A stretch of DNA of 64,000 bases from Congeria kusceri (lineage: Eukaryota; Mollusca; Bivalvia; Myida; Dreissenidae), in contig CM051034.1 of NCBI GenBank assembly GCA_027627225.1, positions 5,262,858-5,326,857 on the forward strand, read 5' to 3'. The notes under the pieces are model-generated. The model did no database searches and was not told the origin of the DNA. It was given only the letters and a program-made list of their open reading frames with translations. The position numbers and the translations under genes are program-made. This document shows positions 24,134 to 64,000 of the stretch, one piece after another; the stretch's first letter is position 1, and each line of letters begins with the position of its first letter.

Positions 24134-25085
24134 CTACTCGCGTAACGGACGTCCGTCTACATAGAGCGTATCGTAAACAATCCACGCCCTTTTCCCTTGG
24201 TCTCTAGCTGCTTTTAACTTGGGTCCCAGTTTACGACGCTTGGCTAGTACCTCTTGCGGAAGCTGCTCGTACATTCTAAAGTTAGTACCCGTAAGGTGTT
24301 TCCATTGTTTCAGCACAAGTTCCCGGTCTTGGAAATATGTAAACTTGGCCACAATGGTGCGCACCTTTCACGAAACTGGCTGCCCAGGGGATCTGTGTAC
24401 GCGTTCGAATCGAATGTTGTCCGCGGTCACCTTAGCCAATTTCAGAGCGTCATGCAGGTGTTGCCTGAGTTTCCGTTCCGTTACTTCCGGCGATTCATTA
24501 CCACCAGTATTGTCCTCAGGGACGGAAGTAAATATTAGATTATTTCGCATAGATTGCGATTTGAGATAGGTCACCTCCTCACTCAGACTAGCATTCGTTT
24601 TCTCAAGATCATCGACCCTGCTGGTTAACAAGGCACCGACATCGGCCCCGTCCACCTTGTCCTCAATCTTGGACACACGCTCTTCCAGTTTCTTTGACCG
24701 ATCGTCTATTGCAACCCAAATACTTTTCAGCTCTTTCAAAACTACTAACCTTTTGTTCCAGTAGGTCCAAAACACCCAATTTCTTTTCTACTACTCCAAG
24801 CCGTTCACTTATAGACATCAAACACTTCATTACATCCGAAATAGTCGGTTCCTTACTACTGCAACTGGCCATGTTGAAAATACTTGCAGAATTGTCACAA
24901 TCTAAAGCCGTATCTGATATAAATACACTATTATTCTGCTCTTGTTCATCGCCAAATAACACAGCGTTGGTCTTATTTAAAACGTCACTTACACTGACCG
25001 TATCATCAATTTCACTCGACGGGCCTCCATGTTTGAACTGTTTACTCTGAACCGTTACCGCGCTGCTATTTTCACTGCTATTTCT
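24134..25085 (-). pseudogene. LINE copy 2 ORF1, broken
   Basis: Homologous to copy 1 ORF1: SKQFKHGGPSSE near the start, coiled coil (ISERLGVVEKKLGVLDLLEQK), MRNNLIFTSVPEDN, and an end reading RAWIVYDTLYVDGRPLRE before TAG at 24136-24134. Two lesions: a 2-nt deletion in the SFER(E)LKSIW segment (about 24750) and a TGA at 24367-24365 where copy 1 has a glycine codon. No initiator ATG is visible, because the 5' end is truncated or diverged at about 25085. Confidence 0.8.
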
Positions 25086-25685
25086 ATCACAGCAAGCTTA
25101 AAACACACAATTTATCCGCATTTTTATAATTTTACATTTCTTCATCGAAAAATACGTACGTCTCCCCTATAAAAACGTGCTCGTCATTGAAAAAATATAT
25201 AATTATTTAAAGTTCTGTCAAATATTACCTTTATTCTACATATTTTACCCCTGAATTAAATGTTTAAACTCTGCTAATTGTACACCACTGTTTTGGTTTG
25301 TTTCGGTGTTCCTCGGTCGTTATAGCAGGAATAATAGTGACGTCATTCTATGTGTAAAGTGCGGGTGTTTTAAATCGTAGTCTTTCCCGGCATTTTTTCA
25401 ATGGGCCAGTCGGCCAAAATGTGCTCAACGTTGTTTTAATATGCTAGTTTTTACATAGACTTGAACTTAATATTATTCATAATATTATTTAATGTGTAAT
25501 TCATTTAAGAAATCTATTAGAGCAAAATAAATATAGTAACCTGTTATTATACTTGTTTTTCTGTAGTTTATTTAAATGTTACCTTGATATTATTACCAGT
25601 CCTCAAGGATTATTTAATACTCCACGCTACGCTTCGGAGTTTCTGGGGTGCGTGGGACAATATAACAGAATGTAGACAAATAAAA

Positions 25686-25915
25686 TGGTATGAATATTAC
25701 TGCTTTGGATAATTTATTTTAATAATGGACTATTTTCAAAATATAACAGATTTTGCAGAAAAGTATTATATAACAAAAAGCAGACACATAAAACAGTATG
25801 ACTATTACGGTTTTGGGTAATATGTATTTTAATAATGAACCATTTTCAAAATATAACATTTTGCAGAGAAAAAGTATCATAAAACAAAATGCAGACAGAT
25901 CAAATGGCATGAATG
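25686..25915. repeat. Two-copy ~110-bp tandem repeat
   Basis: Copies at about 25686-25795 and 25796-25910 share TTTTCAAAATATAACA, TTTTAATAATG and AAAGTAT(C/T)AT motifs. AT-rich, non-coding. Confidence 0.55.
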
Positions 25916-26109
25916 TTAGAGGGGTACTTGGATTATTTTAATATTATGTACACGCAACAAACAGACACCAACTGATGAATATTTACAGGTGAACGAGTGC
26001 ATCACTTATTCGTGTTCCGTGTTCTCTTTATGATATTAGATATGGCCCAATGAATTTTGTTATTTTGAGGCTTGACATTGAATTAACCTAATGCCCACGC
26101 TTGTTACTT

Positions 26110-26320
26110 TATGTCTCAAGAAATCAGTAGCCAATAAACATAGCTGCTAGTTCAAAGTTAAAACTAGACATGTTATTTTATGACCCAAGTTAACACTACC
26201 CAATAAAAATAGTTGTTACTTGAAAGTTAAAACTAAACATGTGACATTTTAAAATTAGCAAATAAACATAGCTGTTACTTGAATAAACATAGCTGTTACT
26301 TGAAATTTAAAACTATGCAC
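26110..26320. repeat. AT-rich tandem repeat (~60 bp unit, AATAAACATAGCTGTTACTT)
   Basis: Units share CAATAAACATAGCTGYTAST, TTGAAAGTTAAAACTA and ACATGT. About four partial copies; the last is a 27-bp perfect duplication. Confidence 0.5.
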
Positions 26321-26718
26321 AATCAATGAACAGTGACGTTAGTTGGAAGTACGCTAACTTGGCAACCAACATTTTTAATGGCTCATAATAAAGTTAGTTT
26401 AAAAAAAACAAACTTTAAGCAATGTGCCCAGGCCTTGTGCAAGAAAAACTCTACTACTGTTGCACTATTTTTCCCCAGAAAGGCAAAAGGGACAGGTCGA
26501 CACCAAATGCTGCTTCTGCATGAACTGTAAATAAACTTGGAACAACAACAACTTTCAGTACTGTGACAGTATTAGGTTCATGTTATTCTCAAATACATTT
26601 TGTATTTACACAATCATCCGCATTTTACAGTCAAATGAGACACTATACAATGGCATGTCCAAGAAAATTGTATCTGAAATTTTTACTAATTGAAGATTTT
26701 CCTCAGGAATCCTGTGAT

Positions 26719-27300
26719 TATTGGCCCTTGGTTGGTTTTCACAAAGCTCTTAAAATCAAAAAGGAAAATCTTAACTTAAGTTGAACTTAAGTGAAATTTC
26801 AGATCAAATTTTTAATGTGAAATCTAATGATTTCTGTTTACACAAGGGTAAAACATGAAATGTTTGTTTGTTTGGATTTTTCGCCGTATTCAACAGTATT
26901 TCAGTCATATAACGGCGGTCAGTTAACCTACTCACACTTTTCCTGGGTAAGCTGGTTTACCAGTACTAACTGCACATACTTATGCCAGTAACTGACAACT
27001 GTCTTACTTGAATCAGAGGTAGTGGGAGAATGGCCGTAGAAATAATTTCATGACCAATCCCCACACAAGTTATGTGGCCGGGCTGGGAATCGAACCGGTG
27101 ATCCTCGGATTTGTAGTCCAGCGCTCTACCAACTGAGCTAGCCGGCCCGGCTAAAACATGAAATAGCTTAGCAATATTTACTAGTTTGAAACATTTTAAA
27201 GTAAAATTACATGAAACAGCTAAAGACTTACGGAATTTTATTCATTTAAGAAAATTTCTTAATTTTTCCTTAAGGAGCTTTGTAAATATGGGCCCTGGTC
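26719..27300. mobile_element. MITE-2 copy split by a SINE
   Basis: Left end TTGGCCCTTGGTTGGTTTTC then ACAAAGCTCTTAAA. Right end CCTTAAGGAGCTTTGTAAAT then ATGGGCCCTGG. The interior is interrupted by the SINE at 26862-27151, which gives relative insertion ages. Confidence 0.55.
26862..27151 (-). mobile_element. tRNA-derived SINE, copy 1, with 13-bp target duplication
   Basis: On the minus strand the head reads GGCTAGCTCAGTTGGTAGAG (A box) and CGGTTCGATTCCCAGC (B box), i.e. a tRNA-like promoter. A body and a tail ending in a TTTG/CAAA repeat follow. Flanked by perfect direct repeats TAAAACATGAAAT (26849-26861 and 27152-27164). The anticodon-loop position reads CTACAAA. From the family, RNA polymerase III would transcribe it from the internal boxes. 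Confidence 0.9.
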
Positions 27301-27847
27301 AGCATTTTTTTTTTACTTCTTTTCCCAATATTTCTGAACTTAAAACCTAGAAAAATGTTTTAAAAGATTAAGATGTCCGACAGAGAACCATTCAAGGAAA
27401 ATGATAACACAACAAAGAACAATCTTTCGCACGAGACATTAAACTGAGGTGCAGTGTACTAGGTGCTAGAATACCTAGGGTCGCCTCTGGAATGGGGCGT
27501 CTCCTGTATCTTGCACTATCCACCGTAATGCAACTAACAAGTCTTTTGGGAGCGATGGCCATATGGGAGAAAATCCCGGTGCACTAGATAAATATGTACT
27601 ACACATACACACACAATCTTCATCAAGCATCTTAACTGAAAAGCAAGTTTTTAAATTATGAAATTGTATAGCTGCATTTTCTGACAAATAATTGCATCCC
27701 AAATTTTGTTACAGAAGTTTCAATATTATTTTAAAGTGCAGTATTTTTCATGCATATGTTGAAAAACATAGCATTTCAAACACAAATTTGAAATTGGACT
27801 TATTTTTAACTTATAAGAATAGCTTAAGAATCTTTATAAAGTATGGG

Positions 27848-28090
27848 GTCAGGGCCTAAGTACACAAAGCTCCTATAAAGGAAAATTTGAAAATATTTGT
27901 TTATAAGTGAAATTGCTATATTTTATACTTTAAAATATGGTACCATAAAAAGCACCTGTTTATTCTCTACCAGAATAAAACCGTCACCATAAAATAAACA
28001 TGACATGAAAAAGTTAAAGACTTAAGGAATAATTGTTATTTGTATTTTAAGATTTTGAAGGTATTTTTTAAGTATTTAGTATTAAGATGC
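27848..28090. mobile_element. MITE-2 copy, diverged
   Basis: Left end GGGCCTAAGTACACAAAGCT; right end AAGATGCTTTGCGGATAT. Interior shares AGACTTAAGGAAT with the other copies. Lies just beyond the KAT7 3' end. Confidence 0.45.
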
Positions 28091-28645
28091 TTTGCGGATA
28101 TCAGCTCAGAACAGTTCACCGAAGAGTCCATTAGATCGGAAAACATAACAAAACAACACACATGGAATTAAAATTTGTATCTAAAACATACAAAGAATAG
28201 GATGACGATGAAGATACAAGCTAGGCAAGTGAAAGCCCTACTTTATATGCTCAGTCACAGATTGAAACGAGAGACGGGGGTGACATATCTTTGACTGATA
28301 TATAAAAGAGAAATGTTGAATATCTTTTGATATTCAATAGATATTGCTGACGTCCGATGATAAATTAACAGACTGCGTTGAAAAACCTTAATATATGTTG
28401 GCATCACCAGAAGCCAAATGAGGCATTTTTTCACGTTTTCTATAGAAAATATTCTAAAATGGAAGTTTGGCTGCACATTTTTATTTCTTAGTGCCGACCT
28501 AGCATTAAACTAGTATAAACCTGGGATTTATCAACTTATTAGAAATATCAAAGAAATGGTACAGCTTCCCCCATGCTTCCTTTAGGAGCACCTAAATCTT
28601 TCTATACCAGTTCATCCCCGTGAAAACTTTTAAAAAACCAAATCA

Positions 28646-28651
28646 TTTATT
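28646..28651 (-). promoter_or_regulatory. Polyadenylation signal AATAAA of KAT7
   Basis: AATAAA on the minus strand, 88 nt past the stop codon. It implies a short 3' UTR of roughly 110 nt. Other sites further downstream are possible. Confidence 0.5.
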
Positions 28652-28738
28652 TGCCAAAAATCAATGATTGATTATTTCTGCTGAAAAAAAAAGGATAAAA
28701 ATGACATAGATCATGATGCAAGACGAGTGTTGATGTTT

Positions 28739-59495
<30,757 letters not shown>

Positions 59496-59561
59496 TACTC
59501 TATAAACAAAAGAGAAACCAATTTAGGCGCAAAGACGATGACAAAAACAGGAAAAAAATAT

Positions 59562-59600
59562 TTAAACCACTTCCGGCATCAATGGCGCCATCTTGAATTT
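59562..59600 (-). promoter_or_regulatory. Candidate KAT7 core promoter / 5' UTR with YY1-like and ETS-like motifs
   Basis: On the minus strand AAGATGGCGCC (59594-59584) is a textbook YY1 element, typically just downstream of a start site. GCCGGAAGTGG (59577-59567) is a textbook ETS/GABP site. Both lie about 75-100 nt upstream of the KAT7 ATG. The same ATGGCG opens a nine-codon upstream ORF (59591-59562) ending in TAA. Role inferred from motifs and position. Confidence 0.55.
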
Positions 59601-61400
59601 TGATTTTTATAAACCACACCCTACTATCTTACGGTTACGCTCTACAAAACTTTGTATCCGTTTTTCAATCGAGTTTACCATTGGATGTTTTTATTTTTTA
59701 TTCTTTATCTACATTATGACCAATTCTTCTTAAGCAACATATTCGGTTGATATTTTCCCAAAAGTTCTGTACTTCATTGATGTTTAGAGCAGGAATCACA
59801 CTGGACTCTTTCATGCCTAAAACATAAGTGCCAAAACGTGGGGTCATTCTCCAGAAATATCTTTAAATCTTATCCTGTACCCCAAAATAATATAATCATT
59901 TTTCTAAGCTTAATTCCATTTGTAAATATAAATAATAAGTAAAGAGTTTATCATATATGAACTAGATCTATATTATTACCCGTAGCTATAGTTTAAGAAG
60001 GGATTAAAGTTATATGTAGCTTTAGAAATATTACATAACATAAATTGGAACTTATGTGAAAATATGTTTAAGATAAACTTGACATGTTTCTGGAATATGG
60101 CCCCTGATCAATAAAAAACGAATGACTTCATTTGGCTGATATTATTGTTCTTAAAGATTGCTTTATATTGTCAATACAATGCTATAAAAAATTATTTAAA
60201 AAAGTATTTTTCAGAAATTTTGCCCAGATGTAAAGTCAAACGAACAAGATTTCTTACTTACCAACATAAATTTTCTGATGTAAAGAACAGCAGCAACAAA
60301 AGCAACACTAATATTCATGTTCTATTACTATATTACTGGCATAAAATCCAGGAATTCTTACTTATACCTGACACTATCTGAAAATGACACAAAACAAACA
60401 CATGACAACTTAAAAATATATTTTATTAGCATTTATCACCATGTATCACATAATATAACAATAACCTTGGTAACGATTATAAATTCTCTATACATGTACA
60501 TTTTGCCATTCAAAATGACATATCAAAAACATTTGCAAAAAGCAAACAAAGTTGATTAAATATAAAGATAATAACACAAAATGACATACCAAAAATATTT
60601 GAAAAAAGCAAACTAAGTTGATTAAAGATAATAACAATCTAACTGAAGTGCTAGATTTCCGTAATGTAATATTTGATGAAAGTGCAAAATAACAAATTTT
60701 CTTATTTTACTTTCAAGACCATGAAAGCAAGGCTCTGATTGGTCAACAGAAGACGAATTACCAACCATTCATGTTACTTCATGAATACAACTTTATATCT
60801 CCAGGTAAACACAATATAGATCTAATATTTTGCCCATTATGATATTTTTTTAATCTCAAAATGCTCATGTTTGACAATGTAGATGTACATACTTGTTCCC
60901 AAAACATTTCAAAGGCACTACAAGATAACAATACCGGTATTTTAGTTAAAAGTACAGACTTTAAGAGTTTATACATTATGAATAAAAATATCATCAAATT
61001 TTCATTCAAATACATTAAATTTTAAGTTTGATTTTCATTGTATATTTTTCAATATGTTCAACATTTAAATTTGCAATGAGATATATATTCCTTGTATTTT
61101 ATTTAGAATAATGTGGCTTTCGAATATTCTATAACCTTAAAAACAGGCTTTCAAAATGCATTAAATGTGTTTTTATTTTTGATAACATTGATTTCTGGTT
61201 TCATGCACTGTAATCAAATTTTGATTTAGTACAGTAAAGAGGCAGGCATTTATAGTCTATACACCAAGACCTTGAAAAGAAACAACACACAGTGGTTCCA
61301 TCGTTATATACTTAGCACAGGTTCCTATGATCTTTAACAGTAAGCAAGCAAACTGGGGCTGTATTCCTAAAATATCTTAAGCTCATACAGTCAAACTGAT
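59601..61400. other. Upstream flank of KAT7, no gene recognised
   Basis: AT-rich. No convincing divergent first exon on the plus strand. Short repeat AAAATGACATA(C/T)CAAAA(A/C)AT at 60510-60600. Confidence 0.4.
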
Positions 61401-61510
61401 TAGTCGCGCATGTCCGCACTTTATGCACTTAAATCACAAGATACGCACAAAAAATAAAATCAGAGTGTACTTTTACGCACGAAATTTTACTGTTTCTGCG
61501 TAATGATGAA
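61401..61510. repeat. ACGCAC motif element, fourth copy
   Basis: Includes ACAAGATACGCACAAAAAAT, AAAATCAGAGTGTACTTTTA and CGCACGAAATTTTACTG; best match is 14085-14205. Confidence 0.45.
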
Positions 61511-62472
61511 AAAGAAAATAAAAGCCATTATAATATATTTGTTATGCGACTGTTAAAGGTGTAGGCATGTAGAAATTCTATATTTATTTGAAAGTTCTTC
61601 TACATTATTAAACGTTTTGGCCTTTCTCTGACCTTTTGGGGAAAAAGTACCTGGCTTGAAATTGGGAATTTCTCAATGTAAAAATTGTCAAATTGTCAAA
61701 GGAATGTTCGGACAAATCTTGTTGTCAGTGTCAATTTTTAATTGGGAGAAAACAGCCATATTTTGCATTGGGAATGGGTCAGATATTCTGACTCGTGAGT
61801 TTTAGAAACAGTTGTGACGTTACTTAAGTGCACTTTTAAGCTAACAGATTTCCGATTTTCCGGATAACCTATCGATTAAAATACATTTACCACCATACAT
61901 TTTGAATTGAGCATACATATATATATACACCACGAATTCCTGTTTGAATGTAGCTTTACCCTCTACCCAAAAAGTTTGGAGAGCAGCTCATAAATACATT
62001 TATTTGATGTGATTGATATTTAATAAAACATGGTTTTTAATCGCACTTTCAAGTTGTTGACCTGATAGGCTAAAAGTGTAATCAAACAATATGACAATTT
62101 GCACTAAAATAATCCTATGTCTCAAGTGTGTTAAATGTCAACTTAAATTGTAGAACATTTTTACCCACTCCACAGCCTATATGGCACACTTTGTCTTCAA
62201 ATATATCAAATGATGATGAAGAATAATTACATATATTAGATAATATAATGATAATACAAACACCAGTTTGCCAAAGTAATATCTTTGATTCTGATCACAG
62301 AAACTCTTGGCTAAGCACTTCATATTTCATAGGCACAATTTGCATTAAAACACATTTATAACTGCCATCACTTTCTACAGTTTCTATCACAAAAATCCAC
62401 AATATTAAAATAACAATAAGAACAAAGGGCTTGTTTAGTGACTTTAAGACATACTTACACAAACACTGTTAA
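61511..62472. other. No gene recognised
   Basis: AT-rich sequence without recognisable coding or repeat structure. Confidence 0.4.
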
Positions 62473-63423
62473 AACAAGAGATGTTTGTAAAACATGTATT
62501 CCCCCCTGACTTGCAGCCTTTGTTCATCACAGAAGTGTACTGTTTCTGAAAAATCTAAGCTGAGACATGTTAACCATTACCTTGATAGGAGTTGCAAGAG
62601 CATTCTTTCTATCAAATTTGATGACTCGACCCAAGTATTCAGTAATTGTCACTATGTAATAGGTCATCTACTCAAACTGACCAGCATACTAATTTATATG
62701 ATTCGAGGTTAAAGTGTTCTCTAGATATTGTGTAAAAACGGTTGTCATGTTACAAGCCCCTGTGACCTTAACCTCTGACTGGTTGACCTCAAAATCGATA
62801 GGCATCTTCCTTTCCTCTCGAGTAACCTGCAAACTAACTTGGATGATCGTCGGTCAAAGCGTCCTCTAGATATCCTGCGGAAACAAAATGGTCTACGGAG
62901 AAAAAAGTTTTCATGTTACAAGCCCCTGTGACCTAGACCTTTGACCTCAAAATTGATAGGCGTCTTCCTTTCCTTTCAAGTAACCAGCTTACCAACTTGG
63001 ATGATCGTAGGTCAAAACGTATTCTACATATCATGCGGAAACGAAATGGTCTCCAGAGGAAACAGTTTCCATGTTACAAGCCTCTGTCACTTTGACCTGC
63101 TGACCTCAAAATTGATAGGTGTCTTCCTTTCCTCCCAAGTAACCAGCATACTAACTTAAATGATCGTAGGTCAAAGAATTCTCTAGATATCGTGCGGAAA
63201 CGAATTTCATGTTACAAGCCCCTGTGACCTTGACATTTGACCTGTTGATCTAAAAAATCAATAGGCGTCTTCCTTTCCTACCAAGTAACCAGCATACCAA
63301 CTTAAATGATCGTAGGTCAAAGTGTTCTCTATCGTGCGGAAACGAAATGGTCTACAGACACACCGACCATCTGACAGGTGCAAAGCAATATACCTCCACT
63401 TCTTCAAAGGGGGGCATAATAAT
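62473..63423. repeat. Element with ~160-bp internal repeats and GGGGGGCATAATAA end
   Basis: Starts ACAAGAGATGTTTGTAAAAC. About four units share ATGTTACAAGCCCCTGTGAC, GATAGGCGTCTTCCTTTCCT, GTAACCAGCATACCAACTT and ATGATCGTAGGTCAAAG. Ends CTTCTTCAAAGGGGGGCATA. Same architecture as 668-1158 and 3058-3472. Short frames through it are not genes. Confidence 0.65.
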
Positions 63424-64000
63424 TGGTAGAATTGCACAATACCTGAACAGCAAAAGATGACAAAATATTGCATTTAATTACAAAATATACAATGAATATA
63501 CTAATTCTGCATTTTTTACTTAAAGTAAGAGTACTGTTTACAAATGGAACAGGTATAAAACAAAATAAAACAACCATAAAGTACATACTAGTATTCATTT
63601 AAGACCATTATTTTTCTTAAAGTTCATAGGCAAATATTATATCTGAAACACACATCGATTTTAATTAATTAAAAAAAATATTTTTTAGGCTTATTATTTT
63701 GGCCTAATCATGCAGATAATTTAGAAACATACACTATTTAAGTGAGAACACCCCTCACATATGAAAATGGAACATGACTATGGTCATGATTATGTTTAAA
63801 CAACCACCAGCCAAGTTGTTACACCCCGTTTCAGTCAGGTATCGAAGTTGGATGGTTAGGGTTAGTGTTTAATTTAACACCTAACTTGAATAGTTTTCTA
63901 CTTGTATGGTGTGCACTGGTAATTTTCGAAGAAAACAATTATAATTCATCTAAGAGCTTATCATGTTACCAGCTTTCTGTGACTTTAAAATATTCCGCAA
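63424..64000. other. No gene recognised
   Basis: AT-rich to the window edge. The single GGTTAGGGTTAG at about 63855 is not a telomeric array. Confidence 0.4.

Larger units (their letters stand above)
20641..25085 (-). mobile_element. Non-LTR retrotransposon (LINE), copy 2, 5' truncated
   Basis: Opposite orientation to copy 1, so the two are tail to tail. The 3' end reads GTTGTAGACGATGTAC, then AAATAAAAT followed by a (GTTCT)n tail (20641-20661). This resembles copy 1 in sequence just before a different pentanucleotide tail. ORF1 lacks a visible start; homology begins at about 25085. Confidence 0.85.

Noticed and set aside
24219..25050. Several plus-strand frames of about 100 codons
   Set aside because: Antisense shadows of LINE copy 2 ORF1.
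20641..25085. LINE copies 1 and 2 forming a giant palindrome
   Set aside because: They are related but diverged at protein and DNA level and carry different lesions; they are two independent insertions.
26333..26530. 65-codon plus-strand frame after the AT repeat
   Set aside because: No homology recognised, no splice or start context; chance frame.
27040..27151. tRNA gene on the minus strand (cloverleaf-like with A and B boxes)
   Set aside because: It is the head of a SINE: a long non-tRNA body follows, the whole unit is flanked by a 13-bp target duplication, and a second copy exists at 51854-52147.
63855..63870. Telomere-like TTAGGG motif near the right edge
   Set aside because: Only GGTTAGGGTTAG, not an array.

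Overview
This window is animal nuclear DNA. It is AT-rich, intron-bearing and packed with small dispersed repeats. The SINEs, the fold-back elements ending in CGTCGTGGGAAAACC, the two LINEs and the protein sequences point to a bivalve mollusc. The repeat style recalls dreissenid mussels, but that species-level guess is from memory and was not tested.

The main gene is a complete minus-strand gene for a MYST-family histone acetyltransferase, KAT7/HBO1. I assembled 13 coding exons between 59495 (ATG) and 28739 (TAG). All junctions are GT-AG and in phase. The sum is 1,980 nt, or 659 residues plus the stop. The protein has a long Ser/Lys/acidic N-terminus, the C2HC finger that marks KAT7 among MYST enzymes, and a full MYST domain with its zinc finger, autoacetylated lysine, acetyl-CoA loop and catalytic Cys/Glu. 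A promoter-like patch with YY1-type and ETS-type motifs lies just upstream of the 15-nt first coding exon. A polyadenylation signal lies 88 nt past the stop. Its 12 introns hold most of the mobile DNA of the right half: SINE, hAT-type MITE, fold-back elements, a DIRS-like relic, a 1-kb minisatellite and a recent tandem duplication.

On the left, a second minus-strand gene (exons at 5464-5069 and 2988-2865) encodes a signal peptide followed by a beta-rich extracellular domain. It carries a +1 frameshift in a T6 run. An open frame at the extreme left edge may be an exon of a third, plus-strand gene.

Between 15.2 and 25.1 kb two related but divergent non-LTR retrotransposons lie tail to tail (plus strand 15245-19915, minus strand 20641-25085). 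Each has ORF1 (coiled coil plus L1-type RNA-binding region) and ORF2 (AP endonuclease, reverse transcriptase, terminal zinc knuckle). Both are damaged, except that ORF1 of the first is intact. In both, ORF2 follows ORF1 directly across a single in-frame UAG and has no ATG of its own. The codons after the UAG are conserved between the copies, which suggests ORF2 is made by stop-codon readthrough. This is the most interesting signal in the window.

The rest is intergenic or intronic DNA made of short TIR elements, tandem repeats and unrecognised AT-rich sequence. I saw no CRISPR array, rRNA or functional tRNA gene.
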